A program made the translations under genes and the position numbers. This document shows positions 1 to 7,909 of a DNA stretch of 35,698 nt, piece after piece. The DNA lies in assembly GCA_030431335.1 (NCBI GenBank), contig JAUIJH010000040.1, positions 1 through 35,698 on the forward strand, read 5' to 3'. Source of the stretch: Alphaproteobacteria bacterium. GTDB lineage: Bacteria > Pseudomonadota > Alphaproteobacteria > Rhizobiales > Amorphaceae. The notes beneath the pieces were generated by a model. That model was not told the origin of the DNA, did not search any database, and saw nothing but the letters and a program-made list of their open reading frames with translations. Position 1 is the stretch's first letter; every line of letters begins with the position of its first letter.

Positions 1-69
1 CACCCGCAGAGCCAGCAGCACGAAGAGGACGCCGATCCCGCCGATGCCGATCAGCTCGCGCTCACCCAT
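1..69 (-). CDS. dctM: TRAP transporter large permease DctM, N-terminal fragment
   Basis: Only the first 23 codons lie in the window; the gene continues beyond the left edge. The visible part reads MGERELIGIGGIGVLFVLLA and then LRV: a short polar start followed by a hydrophobic segment, as in the first membrane helix of DctM large permeases. Its ATG overlaps the end of the upstream dctQ gene by 8 nt, the usual coupled dctQ-dctM arrangement. In the family this subunit carries the Na+-coupled transport path and works with DctQ and the periplasmic DctP. The identity rests mainly on position, since the fragment is too short for family motifs. Confidence 0.75.
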   Translation of the reverse strand, partial: MGERELIGIGGIGVLFVLLALRV

Positions 70-562
70 CGGCGGTATCTCTGCCGAACGCCTGGGTCAG
101 CGACACGGCGGCCCACAGGGCCAGCGAGACGAGGCCCGGCGCGTAGAACGGCCACTCCGGCCAGCCGATCACCGCGGTCACCACCTGGTCGCTGCGCGTT
201 TCGAGCATCCCCAGCGTCATCGAATAGAGGAGGAAGAGCGCCAGAAGGGCCATGGCCAGGCAGAAGAAGCGGTCCATCGCGCGCTGCACGCGCCCGGGCA
301 GCTGGTCGACGAAGATGTCGACGGCGACGTGGCCGCGCTGGAGCTGGCAATAGGGTAGGAACGCCAGCGCGCTCGGGCCGATCATGAGGCGCACGAAGTC
401 CTCGTAGCCGGACAGGGCGGCCACGTCCGCACCGAACAGCTCGGCCGCCGCATCGGCGAGGAAGGCGGCGACGTTCGTGGTGGTGACGACCATGATCGCC
501 AACAGCCCGGCGCCGCCCAGAAGGGCCCACAAGGTGGTGAGGCGGTGCAGTGCGCGCGCCAT
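62..562 (-). CDS. dctQ: TRAP transporter small permease DctQ
   Basis: This is a 166-residue membrane protein with the DctQ pattern: a first helix at about residues 9-33, a loop, a second helix with PSALAFLPYCQLQRGHVAVD at about 63-82, an amphipathic stretch with DIFVDQLPGRVQRAMDRFF, and two more helices to the end. The QLQRGHVAVDIFVDQLP motif matches the conserved REHI.ID.L.-type loop of DctQ proteins. The ATG at 562 follows a strong GGAGGGG ribosome binding site. It lies 46 nt downstream of dctP, separated by a strong hairpin, and overlaps dctM by 8 nt. DctQ joins DctM in the inner membrane to import organic acids delivered by DctP. The divergent lig-type operon suggests an aromatic-derived or tricarboxylate substrate, which is inference. 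Confidence 0.9.
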   Translation of the reverse strand: MARALHRLTTLWALLGGAGLLAIMVVTTTNVAAFLADAAAELFGADVAALSGYEDFVRLMIGPSALAFLPYCQLQRGHVAVDIFVDQLPGRVQRAMDRFFCLAMALLALFLLYSMTLGMLETRSDQVVTAVIGWPEWPFYAPGLVSLALWAAVSLTQAFGRDTADG

Positions 563-580
563 GTCCCCTCCGTTGCGGGG

Positions 581-600
581 CGGGGCGCCGAGGCGCCCCG
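581..600. promoter_or_regulatory. Intercistronic stem-loop between dctP and dctQ
   Basis: A 20-nt inverted repeat has 9-bp arms (CGGGGCGCC and GGCGCCCCG) around a GA dinucleotide. In RNA the likely fold is a GC stem with a small loop. It falls between the dctP stop and the dctQ ribosome binding site, with no T-run on the reading strand. It is therefore more likely an mRNA-stabilising or partial-attenuation element, keeping DctP in excess over the permeases, than a terminator. The repeat is directly visible; the function is inferred. Confidence 0.55.
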
Positions 601-608
601 TCCGGTGA

Positions 609-1634
609 TCAGGAGCCGTGGCGGGCGACGGCCTCGCGCGCCGTGTCGACCAGGGTCGCGCCGTCGATGCCCTTGGCGTCCATGTCGGCGATCCAGCGCT
701 GCACGACGGTCTCGGCGATCCGGTCGAACTCGGCGGTGGTCTCCGCGTCGAGCGCGTGGATCGGGCTGCCGGTGCCCTTCTGCGCTTCCTCGCCCGGCAC
801 CTCGATCTGGTCCCAGAGCACGCCGGCGTCGTCGGCGATGGCCGCGCCGGAGTTGTTGTCGATGATCGCCTTGAGGTCGTCGGGCAGGCTCTCGTAGCGC
901 TCCTTGTTCATGGCGAACAGGAACACGGCGGTGCCGAAGCGCTGGTTTTCGGCGCCGGTCACCGAGCACTTGGTCAATTCGTGGACGCCGAGCGGCGGCA
1001 CGATCTCGAACGGGATCAGCGCCCCGTCGACGGCGCCGCGCGACAGCGCCTGCGGCAGCTCGGGGACGGGCATGCCGACCGGCTCGGCGCCCCACGCCTC
1101 GATCAGCCAGCCGCCGGTGCGCGTCGGCGTGCGCAGCTTCTTGCCTTCCAGGTCCGCCACGGTGTCGACGCAACCGTCCACCAGGTGGATCGCGTTGCCC
1201 GCGTTGACGTGCACCAGGAGGGGATGGATGTCCTTATAGTCCTCGGCGATGAGGTCGAAGGTGTCCTGGATCGCGAGGTCGGTGGTCTCGGCCGAGTTGG
1301 TGTGCACCGTCGGCAGCTCGAACACTTCCGAGCGCGGGAACACGCCGGGCGTATAGCCGGTGACGGTCCACACGATGTCGGCCGCGCCGTCGCGCAGCTG
1401 GCGGTAGAGCTCCGGCGGCGCGCCGCCCATCGACATGGCCGGGAAGATCTCGACCTTGATGCGCCCGTCCGACTCTTCGGCGATGCGGTCGGCCCAGGGC
1501 TGCAGGAAGTCCTTGTGCGGCGCGGAGTTCGGGCTCAGGAAATGCGACATGGTCAGCGTCACTTCCTGCGCGGCGACCCCGTTCGCCGAGGCGGCAAGGA
1601 CGGCGATCGCGAAAAGGGTTCTCAACTTAGACAT
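609..1634 (-). CDS. dctP: TRAP transporter substrate-binding protein DctP
   Basis: This is a 341-residue periplasmic solute receptor. I take the ATG at 1634 (MSKLRTLFAIAVLAASANG) because a GGGGAGGAA ribosome binding site precedes it and it yields a standard Sec signal peptide cleaved near AAQ at residue 23. An upstream start at 1694 would bury the signal. The mature protein starts EVTLTMSHFLSPNSAPHKDF, the usual DctP beta-1/alpha-1 region. GKKLRTPTRTGG at about 165-175 carries the conserved arginine (R168) that in DctP proteins pairs with the substrate carboxylate. The length is typical. It is first in the leftward TRAP operon and divergent from the PDC/oxalomesaconate genes, so a di- or tricarboxylate or pyrone-type acid is a sensible but unproven ligand. 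Confidence 0.92.
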   Translation of the reverse strand: MSKLRTLFAIAVLAASANGVAAQEVTLTMSHFLSPNSAPHKDFLQPWADRIAEESDGRIKVEIFPAMSMGGAPPELYRQLRDGAADIVWTVTGYTPGVFPRSEVFELPTVHTNSAETTDLAIQDTFDLIAEDYKDIHPLLVHVNAGNAIHLVDGCVDTVADLEGKKLRTPTRTGGWLIEAWGAEPVGMPVPELPQALSRGAVDGALIPFEIVPPLGVHELTKCSVTGAENQRFGTAVFLFAMNKERYESLPDDLKAIIDNNSGAAIADDAGVLWDQIEVPGEEAQKGTGSPIHALDAETTAEFDRIAETVVQRWIADMDAKGIDGATLVDTAREAVARHGS

Positions 1635-1650
1635 CTGTTCCTCCCCAACG

Positions 1651-1672
1651 GCGTTTCCGCACAGCGAAACGC
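1651..1672. promoter_or_regulatory. Inverted repeat in the dctP leader
   Basis: 7-bp arms GCGTTTC and GAAACGC flank an 8-nt spacer, 17-38 nt upstream of the dctP start. It may be a 5'-UTR hairpin or a second regulator site. The symmetry is visible; the function is not known. Confidence 0.35.
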
Positions 1673-1700
1673 TGCACGGACGCTCTTCTCCCAACGAGGT

Positions 1701-1718
1701 TTAGCACCTGATTGCTAA
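1701..1718. promoter_or_regulatory. Candidate operator between dctP and the lig-type operon
   Basis: The 18-nt sequence TTAGCACCTGATTGCTAA has perfect 6-bp arms (TTAGCA/TGCTAA) around 6 nt. It sits in the 181-nt divergent intergenic region, 67 nt upstream of dctP and 97 nt upstream of the aldolase gene. Symmetric arms in an AT-richer patch of a very GC-rich genome are typical of a dimeric regulator site. No regulator gene lies next to it; the GntR gene at 7906-8595 has a different candidate site, so the cognate regulator is probably outside the window. Confidence 0.5.
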
Positions 1719-1815
1719 GGCATCGACGGGGGCACGGCGATTTGTGCATAGATGACCCGAAAGCGGCGGAAGCGGACGCTGGGCGCGCATACGCCGCAAA
1801 CAAGAGGAGGGCGCA

Positions 1816-2487
1816 ATGGGCGTCGTGGTTCAGAATATCGAACGGGCGGGGGAAGACGTCATCGCGGCGCTCGGCGAGGCGGGCGTCGCGACGGTGCACG
1901 AGGCGCAGGGCCGCACCGGGCTGATGGCGGCGCGGATGCGCCCGATCTTCGCCGGTGCGTCGGTGGCGGGCTCGGCCGTGACCATTTCCGCCCCGCCGGG
2001 CGACAACTGGATGCTGCACGTCGCCATCGAGCAGCTACAGGCGGGCGACGTTCTCGTCCTCGCCCCTACCGCGCCCTGCGACATGGGCTATTTCGGCGAC
2101 CTCCTCGCCACCTCGGCCATGGCGCGCGGGTGCCGGGCGCTGGTCATCGATGCCGGCGTGCGCGACGTGCGCGACCTCACCGCGATGGGCTTTGCCGTCT
2201 GGTCCGCCGCGGTCTCGGCGCAAGGGACGGTCAAGGAGACCATCGGCTCGGTCAACGTGCCGGTGGTGTGCGGCGGGGCGCTGGTCAATCCGGGGGATGT
2301 GATCGTGGCCGACGACGACGGCGTGTGCGTGGTGCCGCGCGGCTCGGCGGCGGAGGCGCTCGCCGGCGCCCGCAAGCGCCTCGCGGCGGAGGAGGAAAAG
2401 CGCCGGCGCCTCGCCGCGGGCGAGCTCGGCCTCGACCTCTACGGCATGCGCGAGCGCCTGGCCGAGAAGGGGCTCAAATATGTCTAG
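1816..2487 (+). CDS. ligK: RraA-like 4-carboxy-4-hydroxy-2-oxoadipate aldolase (LigK/GalC/HMG aldolase family)
   Basis: At 223 residues this has the RraA-fold class II pyruvate aldolase pattern. [11 protein letters not shown] at about 91-101 and [10 protein letters not shown] at 112-121 match the family's active-site segments; R116 and D117 correspond to the arginine/aspartate pair that binds pyruvate and metal in HMG/CHA aldolases. In the family the enzyme splits 4-carboxy-4-hydroxy-2-oxoadipate into pyruvate and oxaloacetate. The ATG follows an AAGAGGAGGGCG ribosome binding site. It is first in a four-gene operon, overlapping the next gene (a 4-oxalomesaconate tautomerase) by 8 nt, and LigI follows. 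That context favours the CHA-aldolase role over an RNase-regulator (RraA) role. A related 4-hydroxy-4-methyl-2-oxoglutarate aldolase activity is likely too. Confidence 0.88.
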   Translation: MGVVVQNIERAGEDVIAALGEAGVATVHEAQGRTGLMAARMRPIFAGASVAGSAVTISAPPGDNWMLHVAIEQLQAGDVLVLAPTAPCDMGYFGDLLATSAMARGCRALVIDAGVRDVRDLTAMGFAVWSAAVSAQGTVKETIGSVNVPVVCGGALVNPGDVIVADDDGVCVVPRGSAAEALAGARKRLAAEEEKRRRLAAGELGLDLYGMRERLAEKGLKYV

Positions 2488-3553
2488 CGGCTTGCGGGCG
2501 ATGTGGATGCGCGGCGGGACGTCGAAGGGCGGCTATTTCCTCGCCTTCGACCTGCCGGCTGACACGGCGGCGCGCGAGCGGGTGCTGCTCGGCGTGATGG
2601 GCTCGCCGGACCCGCGCCAGATCGACGGCATGGGCGGCGCCGATCCGCTGACCTCCAAGGTGGCGGTGGTGCAGCCCTCGGCACGGCCGGGCGTCGACGT
2701 CGACTATCTGTTCCTGCAGGTGTTCGTCGACCGGCCCATCGTCACCGACGCGCAGAACTGCGGCAACATCCTCGCCGGCGTCGGTCCTTTCGCCATCGAG
2801 CGCGGCCTGGTGGCCGCTGCCGAGGGCGAGACGACGGTGCGCATCTTCATGGAGAACACCGGGCAGATCGCCGTGGCGCGGGTGCCGACGGCGGGCGGCG
2901 CGGTGGTCTACGAGGGCACGGCGCGCATCGACGGGGTGCCCGGCCACGCGGCGGCGATCCCCATCGCGTTCCAGGACACGGCCGGCTCCTCCTGCGGCGC
3001 GCTGCTGCCCACCGGCAATGCGTCCGACGAGGTGGCGGGGGTCCGCGTCACGATGATCGACAACGGCATGCCGTGCGTGGTGATCGCGGCGGCCGATCTC
3101 GGCGTCGCCGGCGACGAGACGCCGGCAGCGCTGGAGGCCGACACGGCGCTGCGCGAAAAGCTGGAGACGATCCGCCTCGCCGCCGGCCCGTTGATGAACC
3201 TCGGCGACGTGCGGGAGAAATCGGTGCCGAAGATGACGATGGTGAGCCCCGCGCGGGCGGGCGGCTCCATCTCCACGCGCACCTTCATCCCCCACAGGTG
3301 CCACAAATCCATCGGCGTGCTCGGCGCGGTCAGCGTCGCGACGGCCTGCCTCATCCCCGGCGCGGTGGGCGCCGACATGGCGGTGGTGCCGGACGGGGCG
3401 CAAAAAGCCCTCTCCATCGAGCATCCGACCGGCGAGATGACGGTGATCGCCCACCTCGAGGACGGCGAAGTCGCGCGCACCGAGGTGCTGCGCACGGCGC
3501 GCAAGATCTTCGACGGCACGGTGTTTCCCGTGCCCGCCGAGGCGGCGGCGTAA
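2480..3553 (+). CDS. galD: 4-oxalomesaconate tautomerase (GalD/LigU-like, PrpF superfamily)
   Basis: This 357-residue protein has the two-domain diaminopimelate-epimerase-like PrpF fold. The N-terminus [13 protein letters not shown], the segment [20 protein letters not shown] ending in K60, [10 protein letters not shown] with C94, and [20 protein letters not shown] near residues 271-290 all closely resemble GalD and LigU as I remember them. K60 and C94 are spaced as the lysine and cysteine proposed to be catalytic in PrpF. In the family it interconverts tautomers or double-bond isomers of 4-oxalomesaconate before hydration. It overlaps the aldolase gene by 8 nt and is followed after 35 nt by ligI. 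It is more GalD-like than the second PrpF protein at 9867-10958. Confidence 0.9.
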   Translation: MSSGLRAMWMRGGTSKGGYFLAFDLPADTAARERVLLGVMGSPDPRQIDGMGGADPLTSKVAVVQPSARPGVDVDYLFLQVFVDRPIVTDAQNCGNILAGVGPFAIERGLVAAAEGETTVRIFMENTGQIAVARVPTAGGAVVYEGTARIDGVPGHAAAIPIAFQDTAGSSCGALLPTGNASDEVAGVRVTMIDNGMPCVVIAAADLGVAGDETPAALEADTALREKLETIRLAAGPLMNLGDVREKSVPKMTMVSPARAGGSISTRTFIPHRCHKSIGVLGAVSVATACLIPGAVGADMAVVPDGAQKALSIEHPTGEMTVIAHLEDGEVARTEVLRTARKIFDGTVFPVPAEAAA

Positions 3554-3588
3554 GTGGCGGCGGCAGCGAAGCGGCGGGGTAAGGTGGC

Positions 3589-4464
3589 GTGAGCGACTAT
3601 CTGGCCTTCCACCCCGACCCCAAGGTGCCGGACTTCCGGCCGCCCGCCGATGCCGTCGACGCGCATTGCCACGTGTTCGGCCCGGCGGCGGTGTTCCCCT
3701 TCGCGCCCGAGCGCAAATACACCCCCGTCGATGCGCCCAAGGAGACGCTGTTCGCGCTGCGCGACCATCTGGGCTTCTCGCGCAACGTGATTGTCCAGGC
3801 GACGTGCCACGGCCGCGACAACAGCGCGCTTTGCGACGCGCTGCGCGCGTCCGGCGGGCTGGCGCGCGGCATCGCCATCGTCGGCCCCGAGGTGAGCGAG
3901 GGCGAGCTGGATGCGCTGCACGAAGCGGGCGTGCGCGGTGTGCGCTTCAACTTCGTCAAGCGCCTGGTGGATGCGACGCCGCGCGAGGTGTTCGAGGCGA
4001 TTGCGGCCCGCATCGTGGCGCGCGGGTGGCACACGGTGGTCTATTTCGAGGGCCAGGACCTGGAAGACCTCGCCCCCTTCCTCGCCTCGCTGCCGGGCAC
4101 GGTGGTGATCGACCATATGGGCCGGCCGGATGTCGGCGCCGGAATCGAGGCGCCGGGGTTTCAGCGTTTCGTCGCCTTCATGGCCGACAATCCGCAAATG
4201 GTGGTGAAGGTGTCGTGCCCGGAACGGCTGACGGTCGCCGGCCCGCCTTATGACGATGTCGTGCCCTTCGCCCGCACCCTGGTGGAGCGCTTCCCCGACC
4301 GCGTGCTGTGGGGGACGGACTGGCCGCACCCCAACATGGTCTCGCACATGCCGGACGACGGCGTGTTGACCGACATGATCCCGCGCATCGCACCGACGCC
4401 GTCGCTGCAGCGCGCGCTGCTGGTTTATAATCCGATGCGGCTTTACTGGCCCGAGGAGTTCTGA
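3589..4464 (+). CDS. ligI: 2-pyrone-4,6-dicarboxylate hydrolase (LigI)
   Basis: This is a 291-residue amidohydrolase-superfamily lactonase, read from a GTG start with GGGTAAGG upstream. The first metal-site motif DAHCHVFGP gives H26 and H28. RDHLGFSRNVIVQATCHGRDN, GVRGVRFNF, IDHMGRPD (H176) and WGTDWPHPNM (D244) follow in the order and spacing of Sphingobium LigI, and the end PTPSLQRALLVYNPMRLYW matches too. LigI opens 2-pyrone-4,6-dicarboxylate (PDC) to 4-oxalomesaconate in the protocatechuate 4,5-cleavage pathway, in the cytoplasm. It sits between the tautomerase, 35 nt upstream, and a DUF1932 dehydrogenase, 2 nt downstream. I find no dioxygenase (LigAB) or CHMS dehydrogenase (LigC) in the window to produce PDC, so PDC may be imported or made from genes elsewhere. 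Confidence 0.95.
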   Translation: MSDYLAFHPDPKVPDFRPPADAVDAHCHVFGPAAVFPFAPERKYTPVDAPKETLFALRDHLGFSRNVIVQATCHGRDNSALCDALRASGGLARGIAIVGPEVSEGELDALHEAGVRGVRFNFVKRLVDATPREVFEAIAARIVARGWHTVVYFEGQDLEDLAPFLASLPGTVVIDHMGRPDVGAGIEAPGFQRFVAFMADNPQMVVKVSCPERLTVAGPPYDDVVPFARTLVERFPDRVLWGTDWPHPNMVSHMPDDGVLTDMIPRIAPTPSLQRALLVYNPMRLYWPEEF

Positions 4465-4466
4465 CG

Positions 4467-5369
4467 ATGGCCGACATGCGCGGCGACAATCGGCCCAACG
4501 TGGCCTTCATCGGTATGGGAGAGGCCGGCGGCGCCATCGTCTCCGGCTGGGGCGCCGGTGCGCGCCGGATGCGCGCATTCGACGTGAAGTCGGCCGATGC
4601 GGCGAGCGCGGACGAGATGGCCGCCCGCTACGAGGCGCTGGGGCTGTCGGGGGCGGCGACGTCGGCGGAAGCGGTCGCCGATGCCGATCTCGTGCTGTGC
4701 GTGGTGACGGCGGACCAGGCCGTCGCGGCGGCGGAGGCGGCGGCGCCCCATCTGCGCAAGGGCGCCTTCTGGTGCGATCTCAACTCGTGCGCCCCGTCCT
4801 CCAAGCGCCGCGCGGCCGCGCTGATCGAGGCGGCGGGCGGGCGCTATGTGGACGTGGCGGTCCTGGCGCCGGTCTATCCCAAGCGCAACATGGTGCCGCT
4901 GCTTCTGGCCGGCCCCCATGCGCACGACGTGGCGCCGGTGCTGGAAGGGTTGCCCATGGCGCCGCGCGTGGTCGAGGGCGAGGTGGGCGCGGCCTCCTCC
5001 ATCAAGATGATCCGCTCGGTGATGGTGAAGGGGCTGGAGGCGCTGACCGCCGAATGCATGATCGCCGCGTCCGCCGCGGGGGTGAGCGAGGAGGTGCTGG
5101 CCTCGCTCATGAAGAGCCACCCCGGCACCGACTGGCCCAAGCAGACCGCCTACAACCTGGAGCGCTCCCTCACCCACGGCGCCCGCCGCGCCGCGGAGAT
5201 GGACGAGGTGGCGAAGACGCTCGCCGATCTCGGCCTGCCCAACGCGATGGCGTCGGCCACCGCCGACTGGCAGCGCCGCATGGCCGATTCGGGCGTGAAG
5301 GCGCAGGACGACGAAGCCGTCGAAGCCATCGCCGCGCGCCTCCTGCCGGTGTTTCGCGCGGGCGAATAG
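4467..5369 (+). CDS. NAD(P)-binding DUF1932 dehydrogenase (6-phosphogluconate/3-hydroxyisobutyrate dehydrogenase superfamily)
   Basis: This 300-residue protein opens with a Rossmann motif, VAFIGMGEAGGAI (G16, G18, G21), followed by the beta-2 aspartate in AFDVKS. A substrate segment with DLNSCAPSSKRRAA lies at about 104-116. K180, in SSIKMIRSVMVKG, occupies the place of the catalytic lysine of beta-hydroxyacid dehydrogenases. The C-terminal helical part, including MKSHPGTDWPKQTAYNLERS and RRAAEMDEV, is the DUF1932 domain. It starts 2 nt after ligI, so it is almost certainly co-transcribed and probably oxidises or reduces a hydroxy/oxo acid tied to the PDC route. No substrate can be named. It is unrelated in fold family to LigC, the usual NADP dehydrogenase of this pathway. 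Confidence 0.85.
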   Translation: MADMRGDNRPNVAFIGMGEAGGAIVSGWGAGARRMRAFDVKSADAASADEMAARYEALGLSGAATSAEAVADADLVLCVVTADQAVAAAEAAAPHLRKGAFWCDLNSCAPSSKRRAAALIEAAGGRYVDVAVLAPVYPKRNMVPLLLAGPHAHDVAPVLEGLPMAPRVVEGEVGAASSIKMIRSVMVKGLEALTAECMIAASAAGVSEEVLASLMKSHPGTDWPKQTAYNLERSLTHGARRAAEMDEVAKTLADLGLPNAMASATADWQRRMADSGVKAQDDEAVEAIAARLLPVFRAGE

Positions 5370-5397
5370 CGCGGATCGCGGTTTAACGCCTTTTCCA

Positions 5398-5417
5398 GCC
5401 AAGCCGATCGGCTTGGC
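5398..5417. terminator. Palindrome between convergent genes, possible bidirectional terminator
   Basis: The perfect 20-nt palindrome GCCAAGCCGATCGGCTTGGC folds as an 8-bp stem with a GATC loop. It lies in the 66-nt gap between the convergent ends of the DUF1932 gene and tcuB, where a shared terminator is expected. The T-tracts are weak on both sides (ATTTGTT rightward, AAAAGG leftward on the other strand), so efficiency is uncertain. Confidence 0.5.
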
Positions 5418-5435
5418 GTCGCGATTTGTTATGCC

Positions 5436-6515
5436 CTAGCGCCGCCGCTGCGCGTCGCGCACCAGCGCGGCGAAGCGGTAGAAGGCGTGCGCCATCTTGG
5501 AATAGGGCGTGGTGAGGAAGAACGCCGCCACGGTGCCGAGGTGCAGGGCCAGGATGACCGGCACCAGCGGCGTGCCGCCCGCCGCGTACAGCATCAGCCC
5601 GGTGGCCCCGGTCAGCGCCAGCGTGAGGACGAAGGCGATGTCGCCGCCCCAAAGGTCCGGCGCGCCGAGGTCCGGGTCGGCCCGCACCTTGAGGAGACCG
5701 AGGGCCAGCGCCCCCGCCGTGAGCAGCACGCCGCCCGGCACGCCGAAAAGCTTCGGCAGGCTGAACAGCGAATAGGGCGCCTCCCAGCCGAGCCCGTAGT
5801 GGTAGAGCGTGCCGCTCGCCGTGGCGGCGAAGCACAGGAGGAAGCCGGCCGCCGTCGCCTGGTGGGCGAAGCGGCGGGTGTTGGTGAAGCGGTCGCCCGC
5901 CTCGAAATTGCAGCCCTCGCCGTGGCCGCCGGCGAGATTGTCGAGCCGCGCGGCGCCGCCCGTGGCGGCGGCGAGGTCGGCGAGGCGCACCCGCTCGCCC
6001 CCCACCTCGCGCCAGTAGCGGGCGAGGCCGCGCGCCATGGCCAGGAACGGCAGCAGGAAGAGCGGCGTGAAGATCGCTACCATCGCGCCATGGGAGAGGA
6101 CCGCGTAGAAGCCGCGCCCGCCGGTGGGCCGCAGCGCGCCCATGGCGAGGAAGATCGCCGCGACGGCCAGCACGATGGCGACCACCAGCGCCACGCCGCT
6201 GCGTTGAAACAGCCGCGCCAGGGCGCTCGGCCAGGCGTAGCGCTGCCAGCTCTCGGCCCGCACCTCGGCGAGGGCGCGCGGCAGGTTGAGCGCGAACGCG
6301 TGCGGCGGCGCATACTGGCAGGCGTAGTAGCAGCCGCGACAGTTGTGGCAGAGGTTGGCCAACTCCACGATGTCGGCATCGGCAAAGGTGCGCGAGCGGA
6401 ACATCAGCGGAAAGACGCTGCAATAGCCCTCGCAATAGCGGCAGGCGTTGCAGATCTCGGCCTGCCGCCGCGCCTCGTCGGTGGCCGCGCTGGCGGGCGT
6501 CGCGATTTCCGTCAT
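5436..6515 (-). CDS. tcuB: Tricarballylate utilisation iron-sulfur/membrane protein TcuB
   Basis: This 359-residue protein has an N-terminal ferredoxin-like part with two clusters of four cysteines (CNACRYCEGYC: C22, C25, C28, C32; CHNCRGCYYAC: C56, C59, C62, C66), enough for two 4Fe-4S centres. A C-terminal half with about six hydrophobic helices and several histidines follows, fitting the membrane-anchored TcuB/CitB family. In Salmonella TcuB reoxidises the FADH2 of TcuA and passes electrons to the quinone pool. The ATG at 6515 overlaps the tcuA stop (ATGA), indicating translational coupling. It is last in the gntR-tcuA-tcuB operon. The histidines that would ligate heme cannot be assigned with confidence. 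Confidence 0.92.
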   Translation of the reverse strand: MTEIATPASAATDEARRQAEICNACRYCEGYCSVFPLMFRSRTFADADIVELANLCHNCRGCYYACQYAPPHAFALNLPRALAEVRAESWQRYAWPSALARLFQRSGVALVVAIVLAVAAIFLAMGALRPTGGRGFYAVLSHGAMVAIFTPLFLLPFLAMARGLARYWREVGGERVRLADLAAATGGAARLDNLAGGHGEGCNFEAGDRFTNTRRFAHQATAAGFLLCFAATASGTLYHYGLGWEAPYSLFSLPKLFGVPGGVLLTAGALALGLLKVRADPDLGAPDLWGGDIAFVLTLALTGATGLMLYAAGGTPLVPVILALHLGTVAAFFLTTPYSKMAHAFYRFAALVRDAQRRR

Positions 6516-7909
6516 GCGTTCGCCACGGCGGCGGCTTCGCGGCCGGCGATGCGGCCGAACACGGCGCCGATGGTCATGCCGAAGCCGGCGAGATAGCCCT
6601 CGCCCAGGATGGAGCCGGCCATGATCTCCCCCGCCGCCCAGATATTGGGGTAGCGCCCGCGCGGACCCATCACCCGCGCGCTCTCGTCCACCTTGAGGCC
6701 GAGATAGGTGAACGTCACCCCCGGCCGCAGCATGTAACCGCAGAAGGGCGGCTCGTTGATGGGCCGCGCCCAGTTGGTTTTTGCCGGGGCGAGGGCCTCC
6801 GTGGCGAGGCCGTCGAGCTCGGTGGGGTCGAAGGCGCCCGGCCGGCAGGCGGCGTTGTAGCCGGCCACGGTCTCCTCCAGCGCGGCCGCCGGCAGGCCGA
6901 GCTTTGCCGCCAGCTCGGCCAGTGTGTCGGCGGTGACGGGCGGGTAGAGCGAGGGCATGAACAGGTCCGCGCTTTTCGCATCGATGATGGAGAACGCCAC
7001 CTGGTCGGGCTGCGCGGCGACGAGGCGGCCCCAGATCGCATAGCGCTTGGGCCACACGTCCTCGCCCTCGTCGTAGAAGCGGCGCCCGTCCTTGTTGACG
7101 ACGATGGAGAACGGCACGCAATCGAGCCGGCTGGCGATGCCGCCGTCGAACTTGGGCGCGCGCCCGTCGATGGCGACGCAGTGGCACTGGGTCGGATCGC
7201 CCACCGAGGCGGCGCCCTGGTCCAGCATGTCGCGCAACACGGCGCCGCGATTGTAGGGCGTGCCGCGGATCAGGAAGTTGCGCGCGGCCGGCCCCCACGC
7301 CTCGGCGAGCCAGTCGAGGTTGGCCTCGAAGCCGCCCGCCGCCAGCACCAGCGTGCGGCCGGCGACGATGCGGCGCTCGCCGGCGACCTCCACCTCCAGC
7401 GCCTCGAACCCGCCGCCCTCGCCAACGACGACATGCCGGATCTCGGTTTCGTAGGCGATGGCGATGCCGAGGTCGGTGGCGGCGTTGCAGTAGGCGTTGA
7501 TGAGCGCCTTGCCGCCGCCCAGGAAGAACGCGTTGGTGCGCGACAGCGACAGCGTGCCCGACAGGGACGGCTGGAAGTGGACGCCGTGTGCCCGCATGAA
7601 GGCGAGGCAGTCGGGCGAGTTGCGGATCACGAGGCGGGCGAGGTCCGCGTCCGTCTTGCCCTTGGTGACGCGCATCAGGTCGTCGAGATATTCGTCCTCG
7701 CCATAGCGGCCGGTGAGCACGGCGAGCGGGCCCTCGTGCATGCAGCGGAAGTTGCGCGTATGGCGCGAGTTGCCGCCGCGATAGGCGGGCGGCGCGCTTT
7801 CCAGCACCAGGACGCGCGCCCCGGCCTCGGCCGCCACGATGGCCGCCGACAGGCCCGCGTTGCCGGCGCCGGCGACGATGACGTCGTAGTGCGGGGCGGG
7901 GGCACTCAC
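6512..7909 (-). CDS. tcuA: FAD-dependent tricarballylate dehydrogenase TcuA
   Basis: This is a 465-residue flavoprotein of the succinate dehydrogenase/fumarate reductase flavoprotein family. YDVIVAGAGNAGLSAAIVAA (residues 8-27) is the dinucleotide-binding GxGxxG motif, and RGGNSRHTRNFR near 42-53 is the FAD/substrate loop typical of TcuA. GEIMAGSILGEGYLAGFGMT near the C-terminus is the second FAD contact. In Salmonella the enzyme oxidises tricarballylate to cis-aconitate. I place the start at the GTG at 7909, where GTGA overlaps the GntR stop; an in-frame extension further upstream would run through the regulator gene. It may also act on other tricarboxylates. The FAD family is certain and the substrate is supported by the adjacent tcuB. 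Confidence 0.9.
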   Translation of the reverse strand: MSAPAPHYDVIVAGAGNAGLSAAIVAAEAGARVLVLESAPPAYRGGNSRHTRNFRCMHEGPLAVLTGRYGEDEYLDDLMRVTKGKTDADLARLVIRNSPDCLAFMRAHGVHFQPSLSGTLSLSRTNAFFLGGGKALINAYCNAATDLGIAIAYETEIRHVVVGEGGGFEALEVEVAGERRIVAGRTLVLAAGGFEANLDWLAEAWGPAARNFLIRGTPYNRGAVLRDMLDQGAASVGDPTQCHCVAIDGRAPKFDGGIASRLDCVPFSIVVNKDGRRFYDEGEDVWPKRYAIWGRLVAAQPDQVAFSIIDAKSADLFMPSLYPPVTADTLAELAAKLGLPAAALEETVAGYNAACRPGAFDPTELDGLATEALAPAKTNWARPINEPPFCGYMLRPGVTFTYLGLKVDESARVMGPRGRYPNIWAAGEIMAGSILGEGYLAGFGMTIGAVFGRIAGREAAAVANA

